NCBI GenBank assembly: GCA_047967505.1
Contig: CM106539.1
Strand: one strand, 5' to 3'
Length of the DNA stretch: 64,000 bases
From: Dipteris shenzhenensis
Lineage: Eukaryota > Polypodiophyta > Polypodiopsida > Gleicheniales
Shown here: in pieces, positions 21,501 to 30,250 of the stretch
How positions within the stretch are numbered: the first letter of the stretch is position 1
Layout: each line of letters opens with the position of its first letter
Made by a program: the position numbers and the translations under genes
The notes under the pieces: model-generated
What the model was told of the DNA's origin: nothing
The model's input: only the letters and a program-made list of their open reading frames with translations
The model's database searches: none

Positions 21501-23213
21501 CAACGGTCCCTGAGGTATATCTCTTTCACCTCGCAAGACATAAAGCACATCATTCATCTTGAATTGATATACGTGCTTTTTCCAATCAATGGCTGGATTC
21601 TTCCTAGAATGCCACGCCATTCCCAGGGCTATATCCGCATGAGCAAGCTTGGTTATTTCAAAATCAAGCTTCTCAGCATAGTCCTGAATCCGAAGCTCCA
21701 ACTGGGTAACCCTTTGGTCCCATACTTCAGTTGAACTTCCATCAGCCATCTTGACTGTATACGCGTAGTCAGATGGACTTGTCTTTAATTTCAGCCTCTT
21801 CACGAGCTTGGAGTTAATCACATTGTGAGTTGACGCTGAGTCAAACAACACAATGACATCATGATTGGCCACTTGCCCTTTCATTTTGATTAACTCCGTA
21901 TCATTGAAGGCTGTATACCCCGTTGCTGCGGGCTTAGATAGGATGTTATCAGGTGCACTCGTCACTAACTTAGTAACAGACACACAGAACAAACAAGGTA
22001 CTAACCTCTGAGAAGATCCCGCTAGCTGAATCTGCATCTCTTCTGCTCTGGGACTTCCCTGCATCTCCACGTCGCACTCTGAGATCACCATCTCAGCCAT
22101 CCGACGATCTTTATTACGTGGACAATCTCTCCACTGATGAGGTTGAAGGCAACCAAAGCATAAGCCTTCTCTCCTCGCTTTTTCCCTTTGTTCCGGGTTC
22201 AAGGGAGACTTAGACCAAGCCCGGGCTGCCATTGGAGTTACTTTTCTCTTCACTCCAATGGTGGTACTTGGTTTAGGAGTTTCAGCCGGTCTCGCCTGCT
22301 TGGCTTGACCACTCGGCTGCGAACCACTCTCTTTACTAGTCCACTTCTTCTTAAACCCAGATTTCTTTGGATACCCATACTGGGTTCCAACCTGTGCAAA
22401 CCCACTTGGCTTGCTGCCCTTGGCATCCTCGTAGTTCAAGGCTATAGCTATTGCATCATCTAGCGTGTTCGCGTACTTAGCCCGAACTTCCATTTTTATT
22501 CGGTCATTCAATCCAAATATGAAATCTTTCACTTGGATTGATTGAGGCAGGGGTTCGTCAACCTTCATTACACTCTCTCGAAACTTATCAGTGTATTCTG
22601 CCACTGATAAATTTCTCTGACGCAGGTTCCTATATTGATCCCAAGCTCGGGATGCCTCGTCAGGAGGTAAGAAGTGTTTCCTGAACTCTCTTTTAAACCC
22701 CTCCCAGGTAGTGGATGCTATCCCGTCTTTTTGTTGTTTAATCCACCACCGATCCACTGCCTCACTAAACATATGGGTGGCCTCGCGGATCTTTTTGATG
22801 TCATTTCTGATCTCACAAATGGCGAACGCCTCGTCCCATTTGTGTAACCATGTCTCAATGACATCGGAGCTACGGTCGTTCATCCGACCAGAATACTTTT
22901 CCGGTCTGTAACTTGCAATATTTGGCACTTTAGCCTTCCTAGGCTCGACCGTATGGACACTAGACTCCGGTTCCATTGGAGCCTTTCCCTTCTCCTCTCG
23001 AGAAGGTCTGGCAGACATACTCTGTAGTACTCTCCTAAGTTCGGACTGCCCTGCATTGGCTTGTAATTGCTGCGCTAACAACTGTTGCAAGGCATCCTCC
23101 AACAATGCAATCCTGCCAGATAAAGTGTGAGCTACTGGGCGCGATCCCTGCTGGGTCGGCCGGACTCCTGATTCACCAGGGTCCCTCCTGGAAGCTCCTT
23201 CTTCTGCTTCCAT
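18510..23213 (-). CDS. gypsy-1 Gag-Pol polyprotein, 1567 aa, intact
   Basis: A single frame encodes the whole element. Gag covers about residues 1-400: capsid-like 105-260 (VDRWWIKQQ, FRKHFLPPDEASRAW) and a zinc knuckle with C352, C355, H359, C364. Protease has the catalytic triplet D458-S-A and HNVINSKLV. Reverse transcriptase covers about 640-900 with LCIDYRALN at 703 and FIDD at 803-806. RNase H follows from TDAS at 951. Integrase has an H1150/H1157/C1187/C1190 zinc site and catalytic D1220, D1281, E1317 (spacing 35). A chromodomain-like segment lies at about 1513-1562. All key residues are present; IDLKCGYHQ has Cys where Ser is usual. Gag and Pol share one frame, so no frameshift signal is needed. 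ATG 23213 follows a long A-run in the leader. Confidence 0.93.
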   Translation of the reverse strand: MEAEEGASRRDPGESGVRPTQQGSRPVAHTLSGRIALLEDALQQLLAQQLQANAGQSELRRVLQSMSARPSREEKGKAPMEPESSVHTVEPRKAKVPNIASYRPEKYSGRMNDRSSDVIETWLHKWDEAFAICEIRNDIKKIREATHMFSEAVDRWWIKQQKDGIASTTWEGFKREFRKHFLPPDEASRAWDQYRNLRQRNLSVAEYTDKFRESVMKVDEPLPQSIQVKDFIFGLNDRIKMEVRAKYANTLDDAIAIALNYEDAKGSKPSGFAQVGTQYGYPKKSGFKKKWTSKESGSQPSGQAKQARPAETPKPSTTIGVKRKVTPMAARAWSKSPLNPEQREKARREGLCFGCLQPHQWRDCPRNKDRRMAEMVISECDVEMQGSPRAEEMQIQLAGSSQRLVPCLFCVSVTKLVTSAPDNILSKPAATGYTAFNDTELIKMKGQVANHDVIVLFDSASTHNVINSKLVKRLKLKTSPSDYAYTVKMADGSSTEVWDQRVTQLELRIQDYAEKLDFEITKLAHADIALGMAWHSRKNPAIDWKKHVYQFKMNDVLYVLRGERDIPQGPLVFVMEIRKAQVESLYLCTASVESVDESSASTDVMQSDEMAKLANLITEEFSECFRDELPYGLPPERKVQHKIELIPGAEPVNRPPYRMSFTEEAEVRRQLEEYLKLGQIQPSFSPFASPVILKRKKDDTFRLCIDYRALNNITVKHRYPMARIDDLLDALHGAVIFSKIDLKCGYHQIRIRAEDVHKTAFRSRFGHYEFLVMPFGLTNAPATFVMLMNDLLRPYIGKFVVHFIDDILIFSKSLTEHREHLRIVFSTLRKASLYVNKKKTILCMVRLEYLGFIITPQGVEMDPKKVAAILTWPIPQSLTALRSFLGFVQFYRRHIKGYSGIVSPLTDLTSDKVPFIWGQNQQESFNTIKQAVVLGPVLKIVDPQKPLFLETDASGIAVGAVLLEEGRPVAFESKKLSPSQRNWPTHELELYAVIHALKTWRHYLYGSEFYVDVDHDTLKHFCKQPDLRGRQARWAELMQEFNLTIRYRRGKDNKVADALSRIMHNLSFTVLESALMTEIRETQKVDEFVQSLWPKAHVLKPGENEKDDLASRKGQTYARYTIRDGMLVRNGKVVVPGQNDLRQRVIRQCHDSPCAGHPGVEKTYDLVKRDFFWPKMKKHIHEYVTRCFSCQVSKAERVKPPGLLQPLEIPLSKWESISMDFIVGLPATQGGYNSILVVVDRLTKMAHFIPTRESISAPQVAELFIRHIFRLHGLPRSIVSDRDVRFTGHFWTAVFETLRTELGMSSGDHPETDGQTERVNQTLEDMLRAYVSLRQHTWDKWLPLLEFAYNDRKHSSIGFSPFELNYGYRPANPTIVGVPQKVPSAANFVVQMQEMLALARANIRQAMDRAKVYADENRSIRVFEEGEKVFLRIPSHSKSLTSGECAKLSPRYCGPWLILKRIGSVAYKLELPQGCKVHPVFHVSRLKKFLHTGDSLIEGVVLFQEIEDIARRKPTRILDRGTMQIRNRKIPTVLVAWHGQPLSEATWESVYQLRRVFPDFIIEDADV

Positions 23214-23240
23214 TTAGTTCAGCAGGTGTTTTGGCTTGGG

Positions 23241-23275
<35 letters not shown>

Positions 23276-24168
23276 ACCCCTAGAACACCGTAATCACAAG
23301 CTGACACAATTCAGGGTACTGACACTCCGAACACAATTCCCTATACTAGGGAACTCCTGCAATCTGACATGCACACTAATTACGTATTTGACACAGGCAT
23401 ATATACTCAATCCCGCCTTTCCCTATACTAGGGAAACTACTGCATTTTACTCTGACTGAAGCCCACAGGCATATCCTCAAGCATAATCTGTCCTTACTAC
23501 AGCATTAAAGCCTCATACGGCTGATTACTCACGAGGTCCTATCTACAAAAACAATGTAGCCTCACCAGACTAAATCAAGGAGGGGAAAAAAAACATGAAA
23601 TTAAGGGGGTTGAAGAGAGCTTCCTGGTCATCCACGAACAGCCACACCCTTTTCTTCCAAGCAGTTCGAGTCTTCAATTCCTGCAACCTCCACACTCTGT
23701 CTGCCTGTGAATAAAAGCCTTATTTGGTGTCGCGCATCCTCCAGATTGCGCTGCCCACGCCAACCTACGGACTGTCTGCGTCGATTCACCGCAGCACGTC
23801 ACAACCTTCCACGTGAGCGCCGTTCCTCACGGATCTCGTCGGCAGTCTTCTCGTCATCACCCTCTTGTGATTCGCCACCAGCGCTCCCAAACCACCAATC
23901 CCTGCATCGACAGCTCCGACCACTCCCCCGGACTACGTGCACACAGGTCGTTCACGAGCTCACGCAACCCTTCAGGTGAATCCCATTACTGCACGTCGAC
24001 CAGCCCACACCTCCATGCGTCGCCGAATCACCACCTACGGAACATCCAGGCTAAGACTACTTGCTGGCAGGCGATTGACGACAGGCCTTCCCACGGCCCC
24101 TGCTCCGTCACCACGCTTCAGCCCGTTAATTTGCGCTGCTCCCAGGTCTTACCCCTACACAACCCGTC
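23214..24168 (-). other. gypsy-1 untranslated leader with a 28-base A-run
   Basis: About 955 bp between primer site and gag ATG. It holds a 28-base T-run on the plus strand (23243-23270), an A-run about 30 nt upstream of the ATG in the element RNA. The plus-strand open readings here (23707-24206) show no known motif. Confidence 0.7.
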
Positions 24169-24180
24169 GCTCTGATACCA
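24169..24180 (-). other. gypsy-1 primer-binding site (initiator tRNA-Met)
   Basis: Minus strand TGGTATCAGAGC, two bases after the 5' LTR end; a 12-base match to the usual plant tRNA-iMet complement. Confidence 0.9.
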
Positions 24181-24182
24181 AA

Positions 24183-24640
24183 TGTTACCATAAATCTCTA
24201 TCCTAACCACTACTGCAGATCACGGGAGTAGCACCTCTCTTGTCCACCCAGCCAAACTGCCAAACTTCAAGCATGAGAGAGAGAACTATTACGAAATCAC
24301 GTCAATCAAATTTCTTCATTCTCTCACAAGCCTTGACAGACCCCAATTCCCTAGATAGATCTAGATGCCACATGTCATCCATATAGGGCCTTTCTAATGC
24401 AACATTTCACCCCTCTCTTGGGATGCATTTAATTCCTTGCCCCTAGGCACATTCTTTGCACTAGGCCCCTGGTCTCAGATCTATCTAGTCCGGTGCTATC
24501 AGCCCTCACCTAGGACCTTGACATTAATCCCTCCCGATCATTTACATAAAGCGCAAACACATATATTACAAAGATAGATCCTATAAGGGAAATGTCGACT
24601 GATTCTTCCGAGGTCATGCTACCTCGGCTAGAGCGTAACA
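24183..24640 (-). repeat. gypsy-1 5' LTR (458 bp)
   Basis: Near-identical partner of 18040-18497, ending in inverted TGTTAC/GTAACA termini. Confidence 0.95.
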
Positions 24641-24645
24641 TTGGA
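24641..24645. repeat. Right target-site duplication of gypsy-1
   Basis: TTGGA, partner of 18035-18039. Confidence 0.9.
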
Positions 24646-25170
24646 TGTCTTATTATCTATGCAATACCCATCTAGATATTCAGTTCAGTGTATCCCAGTT
24701 GGGCAATTATATGCACAGCCCAGAGACGCAGCATTAGAGTGCTGTAAAGCGTTTTTCAGGTATTCGCAAGGTATTCAGCCTCTTGGTTTGTTCTATGCTA
24801 GAAGGGTGACTCTGAGTTGCATGCTTTCAGTGATTCCGGGATTATGATACCAGACACTCAACCAGTGGCAATTGTTTCTTTATTGGCAATTCATGCATCT
24901 CTTGGTTGAGCAAGAAACAATACACTCTAGCACTCGACAGATTGATGGCAGATCTTCATGGTGGTTTGCAACCATCCACTCCCATTCTCACAGATAGTCA
25001 GAGTGGTATTGTAGTGGCACAGAATCTTGTGTTTCATGTTCACATGAAACACATTGAGATACATTATTACTATGTCAAAGAGAGACTGCATGCAAGAGAA
25101 ATCAGTTTGATCTACTGTTCTACACATTAGAATGTCGCATATCTTTTCACCAAGGCTCTACCCTAAGAAA
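24641..25170 (+). pseudogene. Ty1/copia remnant (copia-3), part 2: end of RT and RNase H
   Basis: Resumes the copia-3 reading after gypsy-1 (GCLIIYA…, QLGNYMHSPET in another frame, FFRYSQGIQPLGLFY). RNase H pieces follow (LADLHGGLQPSTPILTD, NLVFHVHMKHIEIHYYYVKER) and end near FTKALP. Several stops and frameshifts. Confidence 0.8.
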
Positions 25171-26190
25171 GTTTCAAGCTTCCATAGAGCAGTGCCAATG
25201 TAATGATTACTTAGAAGGGCTATGGGCACTTTTCCCCTTCTTTAATGTTTTTCTCCCTAACCACAGTTAGTGATTGAGTTTAGTGGAATGTGTGTGTGTG
25301 TTCTGACCCTAGTTTGGGTTGCCCTAGGGTTTTGTCATGTTGATAACCATTGTCCTAATTGATTCTTCATTCTTACAGCTTCAGCTTGTGGATCTTTATG
25401 TGTTACTTTTTGTTAAGGTTATTCATTTTAGTAACTCCATGACATATAGTTATAAGAATAAATCTAGGAAAAGATAGTTGACAGGGTTAACACAGTGATA
25501 AAAATGAAAAGAGGAGATGACATGGCACTGCCTTAGAAATACTGTATGAAGCATGTTGCACCTAGTAATGAGGCGTTGCACTCTCAATCACACGTATGCA
25601 TGCACATGTAGATTCTCCCTCTTGTTTCAGTAGGTTTTACTCTTGTGCAGTCAGCCACTTAGCACGGATACATTTGTGAGGGAAGATCTTGTCTTGTATA
25701 GCAGCTAATGAACCTTTTGAATATGGACATGTGGATTGTTGGAGGGACTCAAGGACAGGTCAAGAGGCACAACGTTATCAAAGATCCCACCATCAAAGGA
25801 GGGGAATTGGGAAGAATTCATTTTTCCATTATCGGTAGAGACCCTTGGCTCCAGCTAAAATTCACCAAGACCAATGGGATGGCCTATAAGGAGGCTTGTT
25901 TAACACATTCTATATGGGAAATTGGGCCCCACAAGGGGCAAGCCACATGCATCTTGGAAAATATGATAATCCTATTGTGCTTAGGGTCCCAAACGAACCT
26001 TTCTAGCAGTAGATCAAAATACCTAAAGGACTCTTCCAAGACAAGCTGGTAGGGAGGAGATCATTATCCAGCTCTAAACGAGTGAGGGAGCCCTTAACAA
26101 GGATGGTCCATATGCATAGCTAAGGCCCTAACAAGGTCCAATACAAAGTGTCAAGAGAAGGTTTTTCATCAACCCGAGGAGCTCAAGGAG
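25171..26190. other. Unassigned; probably 3' flank of copia-3
   Basis: No LTR partner or polypurine tract could be fixed. An open reading of 114 codons at 25708-26052 (plus) has no motif I recognise and no sign of being a gene. Confidence 0.35.
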
Positions 26191-26689
26191 AACAAGGAGA
26201 GGGGGGGAGAAAGTTTATTAAAGTCTTCAAAAGACCAAAGAGTCTATGAGATTGGAAATACGAAAAACCAAGCTGAATCGGCAGAGTCACTAAGTGGGCA
26301 TCTATCCTGAAGACAAATACGAATAGAATACTAAACATGAGAACCCATAGGGAGAAAGATAGATCTGCAATATGGAGCCAAGTCCACTGGGTGTCTGAGA
26401 ATGGATGGCAGGGTCTTGCTAGATAGAGGCTCGAGATCGATGCTGTGGAGGGATGCAACCCTGATAGAGCGCTGACGTCAACCAACCTATGTGGTCTCCT
26501 CGTAATAGCTCTCCACCAGACAAGTGGCACTATCGCTCACGACGGCTGCATCTCTAGTTCGGTGAACATGAGAAAGAAAGAAAGAAAGAAAGAAATTCTA
26601 TTAACGTCCACGGGAGACCAAGAGGTCTATGGGACAACATGAGAGCCATCTAGTACATCAGCTTAGGGAGGGCGCAGGGCAGCTCCCAA

Positions 26690-26720
<31 letters not shown>

Positions 26721-26880
26721 TTAACGTCTATAGAAGCCCTCACGGACTATGAGACAAAGTACACATCCAAAAAACAGAAGCCCTTACATCTTTGAGTGTC
26801 AGAGAGAGTAGAAGAGTGCACAAGGCATCTCAGCTCAAATTATTTTAGCACATTACTAAAGTCTAATACTACTGTTGTGA
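26191..26880 (-). repeat. Cluster of three LINE 3' ends on the minus strand
   Basis: Three related tails, each with a GTC(C)CATAGAC…-type block then TTAATA and a purine/pyrimidine microsatellite: about 26212 (AGTTTATTAAAG on plus), about 26570-26640 with (GAAA)n, and about 26691-26755 with (GA)n. The same signature occurs at 27747 and 41309. They are short, 5'-truncated copies without coding capacity. Confidence 0.55.
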
Positions 26881-26889
26881 AATGGCCTT

Positions 26890-27605
26890 CATTACATTAT
26901 TTTTAGACTCTGAGTCTTTGGGTCTAGGATTAAAGTCTCTGATTAGTGCTATACCATCTCGATAAACAGCCCACTTTCCTATCTTTCGGGCTTCTTTTAC
27001 TTTTTTCAATTCTGCATTTCTTGCCTTGAGTTGAGTTGGGGTGAGCTCCTCTGAAATCCATATTCTAGTACCTCTCCGCTTGTTGGTTTGTCTGAGGGCT
27101 TTGTTCCTTGCTGCCTTGTCTTGAAAGATTATTCTCGCCTGTGCCCAATTTTGGTGGGCAACATTTAATATCTTCTAGATCCCATTCAATCTGGAGGATT
27201 GTCTTCAATCTTTGTTGTCATACTCCCACAGTCTAGAGTGCAGTACTCGGTAGCCCTCCTATGCGTATAATCCGGTTATTCCAAGCCCTGGTTTCTTGCT
27301 CTTTCACCTCCTCATAGACCTCACATTTTTTTATCTTGGTATTCACCATTGTTGTGAGTTCCTGTTTAATAGACTTGAGCTGAGTGGTAAACAATTCTTG
27401 TACCTTGGTCATAAGTTGTGGTGCAGGTGCTACTGTAGTACATTGATGTAGAACTTCTTGAATTATTCCTTCATTGCCCTTGCTTTTCATTTCTGAAACT
27501 GTCTTCTCCAAAGAAGCAATGCGGAGCTTTTCATCTCTCAGTTCTCGCTGCAGGAAAGAAATCTGCTCATGTGGATCGAGTTTCCTCTAGAATCTGTGGT
27601 AGGTC
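26890..27605 (-). pseudogene. LINE ORF1 remnant: coiled coil plus RRM-like C-terminus
   Basis: Minus-strand reading starts with a coiled-coil-like stretch (RDEKLRIASLEKTVSEMK) and continues ETRAWNNRIIRIGGLP. After frameshifts it reads ARIIFQDKAARNKALR, GTRIWISEELTPTQLKARN and ARKIGKWAVYRDG. This is the layout of an L1 ORF1-like RNA chaperone with RRM and C-terminal domain, unlike the zinc-knuckle ORF1 of LINE-A/D. It may be the ORF1 of the LINE-C family. Confidence 0.6.
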
Positions 27606-27636
27606 TGTGAGAATTGCAGCGGAAATGAATGGAAGA

Positions 27637-27677
<41 letters not shown>

Positions 27678-27716
27678 AGAGAGAGAGAACCTCACACAAA
27701 CAAAACAAGAAAAAGG
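27606..27716 (-). repeat. LTR fragment of the gag-only element family
   Basis: TGTGAGAATTGCAGC…GAATGGAAGAGTG matches 41247-41279. After GT/GA microsatellites, AACCTCACACA.ACAAAACAAG matches the LTR beyond the LINE nested at about 41280-42075. It shows the LTR without that LINE. Confidence 0.6.
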
Positions 27717-27744
27717 AGAGAGAGATGAGAAAGAAAGAAAGAAA

Positions 27745-30247
27745 GAGAGTTTATTAAAGTCTTCGGAAGACCGATGGGTCTATGAGACTGTGAAAATCCT
27801 GGTACAAACGAACTATGAGAGTGAAGCTACTAAAACGAGCATCCACACCAATGCAGAATGCAAAAAAATGCAAAATGGTAGTATTAAGTACAACATAGTC
27901 ATGTCAAGGGTCAACTACATATCAATCTCATTATCATCGTCATCACCAACTTCGTCCAGTGCATCAGGATGGACAAGGCAATGGAGGCATGAATGTGGCA
28001 ATAGAGTGCTGTTGGCTGGTTGGCTGCTCACGGGTGTGACCCTGTGACGTCTCCTGGTCATAACTCTGCGCCTAACAAGGGCTACAGTAACCCCTGTCGA
28101 CGGGGCTCCGACTCTGAACAAGGAGGGGATATCCCCAAGTGTAATCCACACGTCAACCCTCTGTCTGAGCTGTTGAGTCGCTGGATCCGGGTCAGGATTA
28201 TGTCTAGGTCTCGTCCCGTGGGGATCCACGTGATCTCGCAGGAAGAACTCCATGATGGAGCTCTAAGAGATATCTGCCAGATGAGAAGTCTGCTCTTGTC
28301 TCCGTAACCGAAGTAGCCTCTCGCGGTGCCTGACTGCCTCATGAATGAAAGCCGCCAAGCATCTCTGGTCTAGATAGGAGAGGAACTGGGAGAAAACCCC
28401 AAAACTATCTCTGAAGAGGCAGTAGAAACGCCCTCAAATCTCATAGTAAACAAGACACCTGAAGATGAAATGCTCCTCTGTCTCAACCTCCTGTGCATCA
28501 CACAATGTGCATATGCACCTCTCCCTGGGTATGCCCTCTGCTCTGCCGCTCTCGATACGAAGTCTATGTGAAGAGACCCGCAACTGTCCAATAGAGATCC
28601 TCAGTGAGTGGGGTAAGTGGATCTGCGTGTATCCTAGTGGGTCAATGAACCTCTCCTCCATGATATGCAAGCAGTGATCCTTGTAAAAGCTGAGCTTCAC
28701 TGGAAGCTCGCTCGGTCCCAACCAGGTCCGGAATGTGTGTAACTGTAAGAGATCCTCGCGGATGACCTGGTTGACCTCATGCGACATGAAGGGAGAGAAC
28801 AGAGCATCCATACTGTACTGGAAGGGAGGGAGTCCATCCATGTCGCTCAAACCATCTCTATGTGCGTGCATACCAGCATCTCTAGTCCCCTCCTGTTGAG
28901 AGAGCCATCGAGAAGGACAGTGCTAACCATGGTAGCCTGCTGTGCCCACAAGTGTAATCCCCATACTCCTTAACTCGCAGATCTATGATGACCTGAAATG
29001 CAGCATCTAGCTGTAATAAAGATGACCTGAATTCAGCCTGACTGATCTAGTGAGGGACGGATGGCTTAACCCAAATATTTCGTGATAGCATGAGAACCTG
29101 AAGCCGCTCTACACAAACCCACTCTGAATCCGACAAGTCTCGCCCCCAGCAAAGGCTGCCATACATCCCAGCTGGGTACCAAGGAGTCAAAAAGCATCCC
29201 CTTAGTCCGCAGATTCAGAAAGTGCGAGCGGAAGCACTACCTCTCTAGTCTGGCCAATGAAGCGTATCCTCTGCCCAACCCGGCATGCATCGCAGGTCTC
29301 ATAGTGAAGATGGGCCTGGAGAAGACAACCCCAAGATACGTCTATGATGAAACTATCTCAACAGGAGAACCATCAAACATGAACTACTCCTGGCGCATGA
29401 TGGCACGAGATGTGTTGAAGTTCATAACCTTGGTTTTACCCAGGTTGACCTTCAAATCATGAGACTCACAAATGCACTGTAATGCGTCAAGGTGTCTTTG
29501 GAGCCCCTCTGTTGAGGAAGACAAAAAAGCCACGTCATTTGCGTACACCAATATCCCGATCAACCTGCCAGCAAGAGAACATCCAACCCCCCCTGTGTCT
29601 GCATTACTATCTCGAGCTCATCTATGTAGAGGCCAAACGGGGTAGGTGATAAAGGACACCCCTGTTTGACCCCAATAGTGCTCATGATCTCGGCTGTCCA
29701 CCCAGTCCCTGCTCGCACTTTGCCTGAGACTCTCTCGTAAAGTGCCATAACAGCCCAAATGATATCCTGGTCATAACCCAAATCTTGTAGGCACCAGATG
29801 AGGCAGGCGCTTGAAACCGTATCAAATGCTTTGTGGAAATCCACAAAGCAACAGTAAATCCTCTGATTCTGTGCCCTCGCCTCCTCGATGATACATCTGA
29901 GCATGAGAATGTGATCCATGGTCCCATGATCACACTGGAACCCTGCATGTCCTGCTGCTCTAAGTCCTCGACACTCCGCAAATCGGCTGACCTAGGAATC
30001 AAGCACTGATGCATAAATCTTGGACATGACATGTCCAATCATAATGGTCCTGTGATTCTTCGGGCACATGGGATCCCGTGCCTTGTGGATGGGTAAAATG
30101 GTGTTAACCGTCTAGGTGCGTGGAAATCCCAAACAAACAGCTTGATTGAAAAGCTTTGCTAAGATCGGGAATAGGAGATTAATCCCATATGCGATGAGCT
30201 CAGTGCATAGTCCTTCATGATCCTTCGCTCGGCCATTATGAAGTTTC
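27745..30247 (-). pseudogene. LINE-C copy 1: ORF2 reverse transcriptase and C-terminus
   Basis: Read leftwards from 30247: FPRT-stop-TVNTILPIHKARDP, then FVDFHKAFDTV near 29835, GVKQGCPLSPTPFGLYIDELE near 29650, and catalytic VYANDVAFLSS near 29545 (YAND, not YADD). A zinc-ribbon-like CTLCDAQEVETEEHFIFRC lies near 28460-28510, then an acidic C-terminal end near 27915 and a 3' tail with (GAAA)n at about 27735. No endonuclease part is present. It is a non-LTR element of a clade different from LINE-A/D. Stops and frameshifts throughout; the 5' end stops abruptly at LINE-D. Confidence 0.8.
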
Positions 30248-30250
30248 ATT

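Larger units (their letters stand above)
18040..24640 (-). mobile_element. gypsy-1: full-length, young Ty3/gypsy retrotransposon, 6601 bp
   Basis: Complete structure on the minus strand: 5' LTR, tRNA-iMet primer site, leader, one polyprotein frame, polypurine tract, 3' LTR, with 5-bp TTGGA target duplication. The two 458-bp LTRs differ at about four positions by eye. The polyprotein has no stop, so the copy is recent and may be autonomous. It interrupts copia-3 exactly between VG and C of a copia reverse transcriptase/RNase H segment. With a chromodomain-like C-terminal tail it looks like a chromovirus-type plant gypsy. Confidence 0.95.

Noticed and set aside
24169-24180. TGGTATCAGAGC as part of a tRNA gene (also at 16867, 41234, 54316)
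   Set aside because: Only the 3' primer complement is present, always beside an LTR; no cloverleaf arms.
23707-24206. Overlapping plus-strand open readings rich in Arg/Ser/His
   Set aside because: They lie antisense in the gypsy-1 leader, have no motif, and overlap each other in several frames.
27571-28047. 158-codon plus-strand open reading
   Set aside because: Built on GT/GA/GAAA microsatellites and antisense LINE tail sequence.
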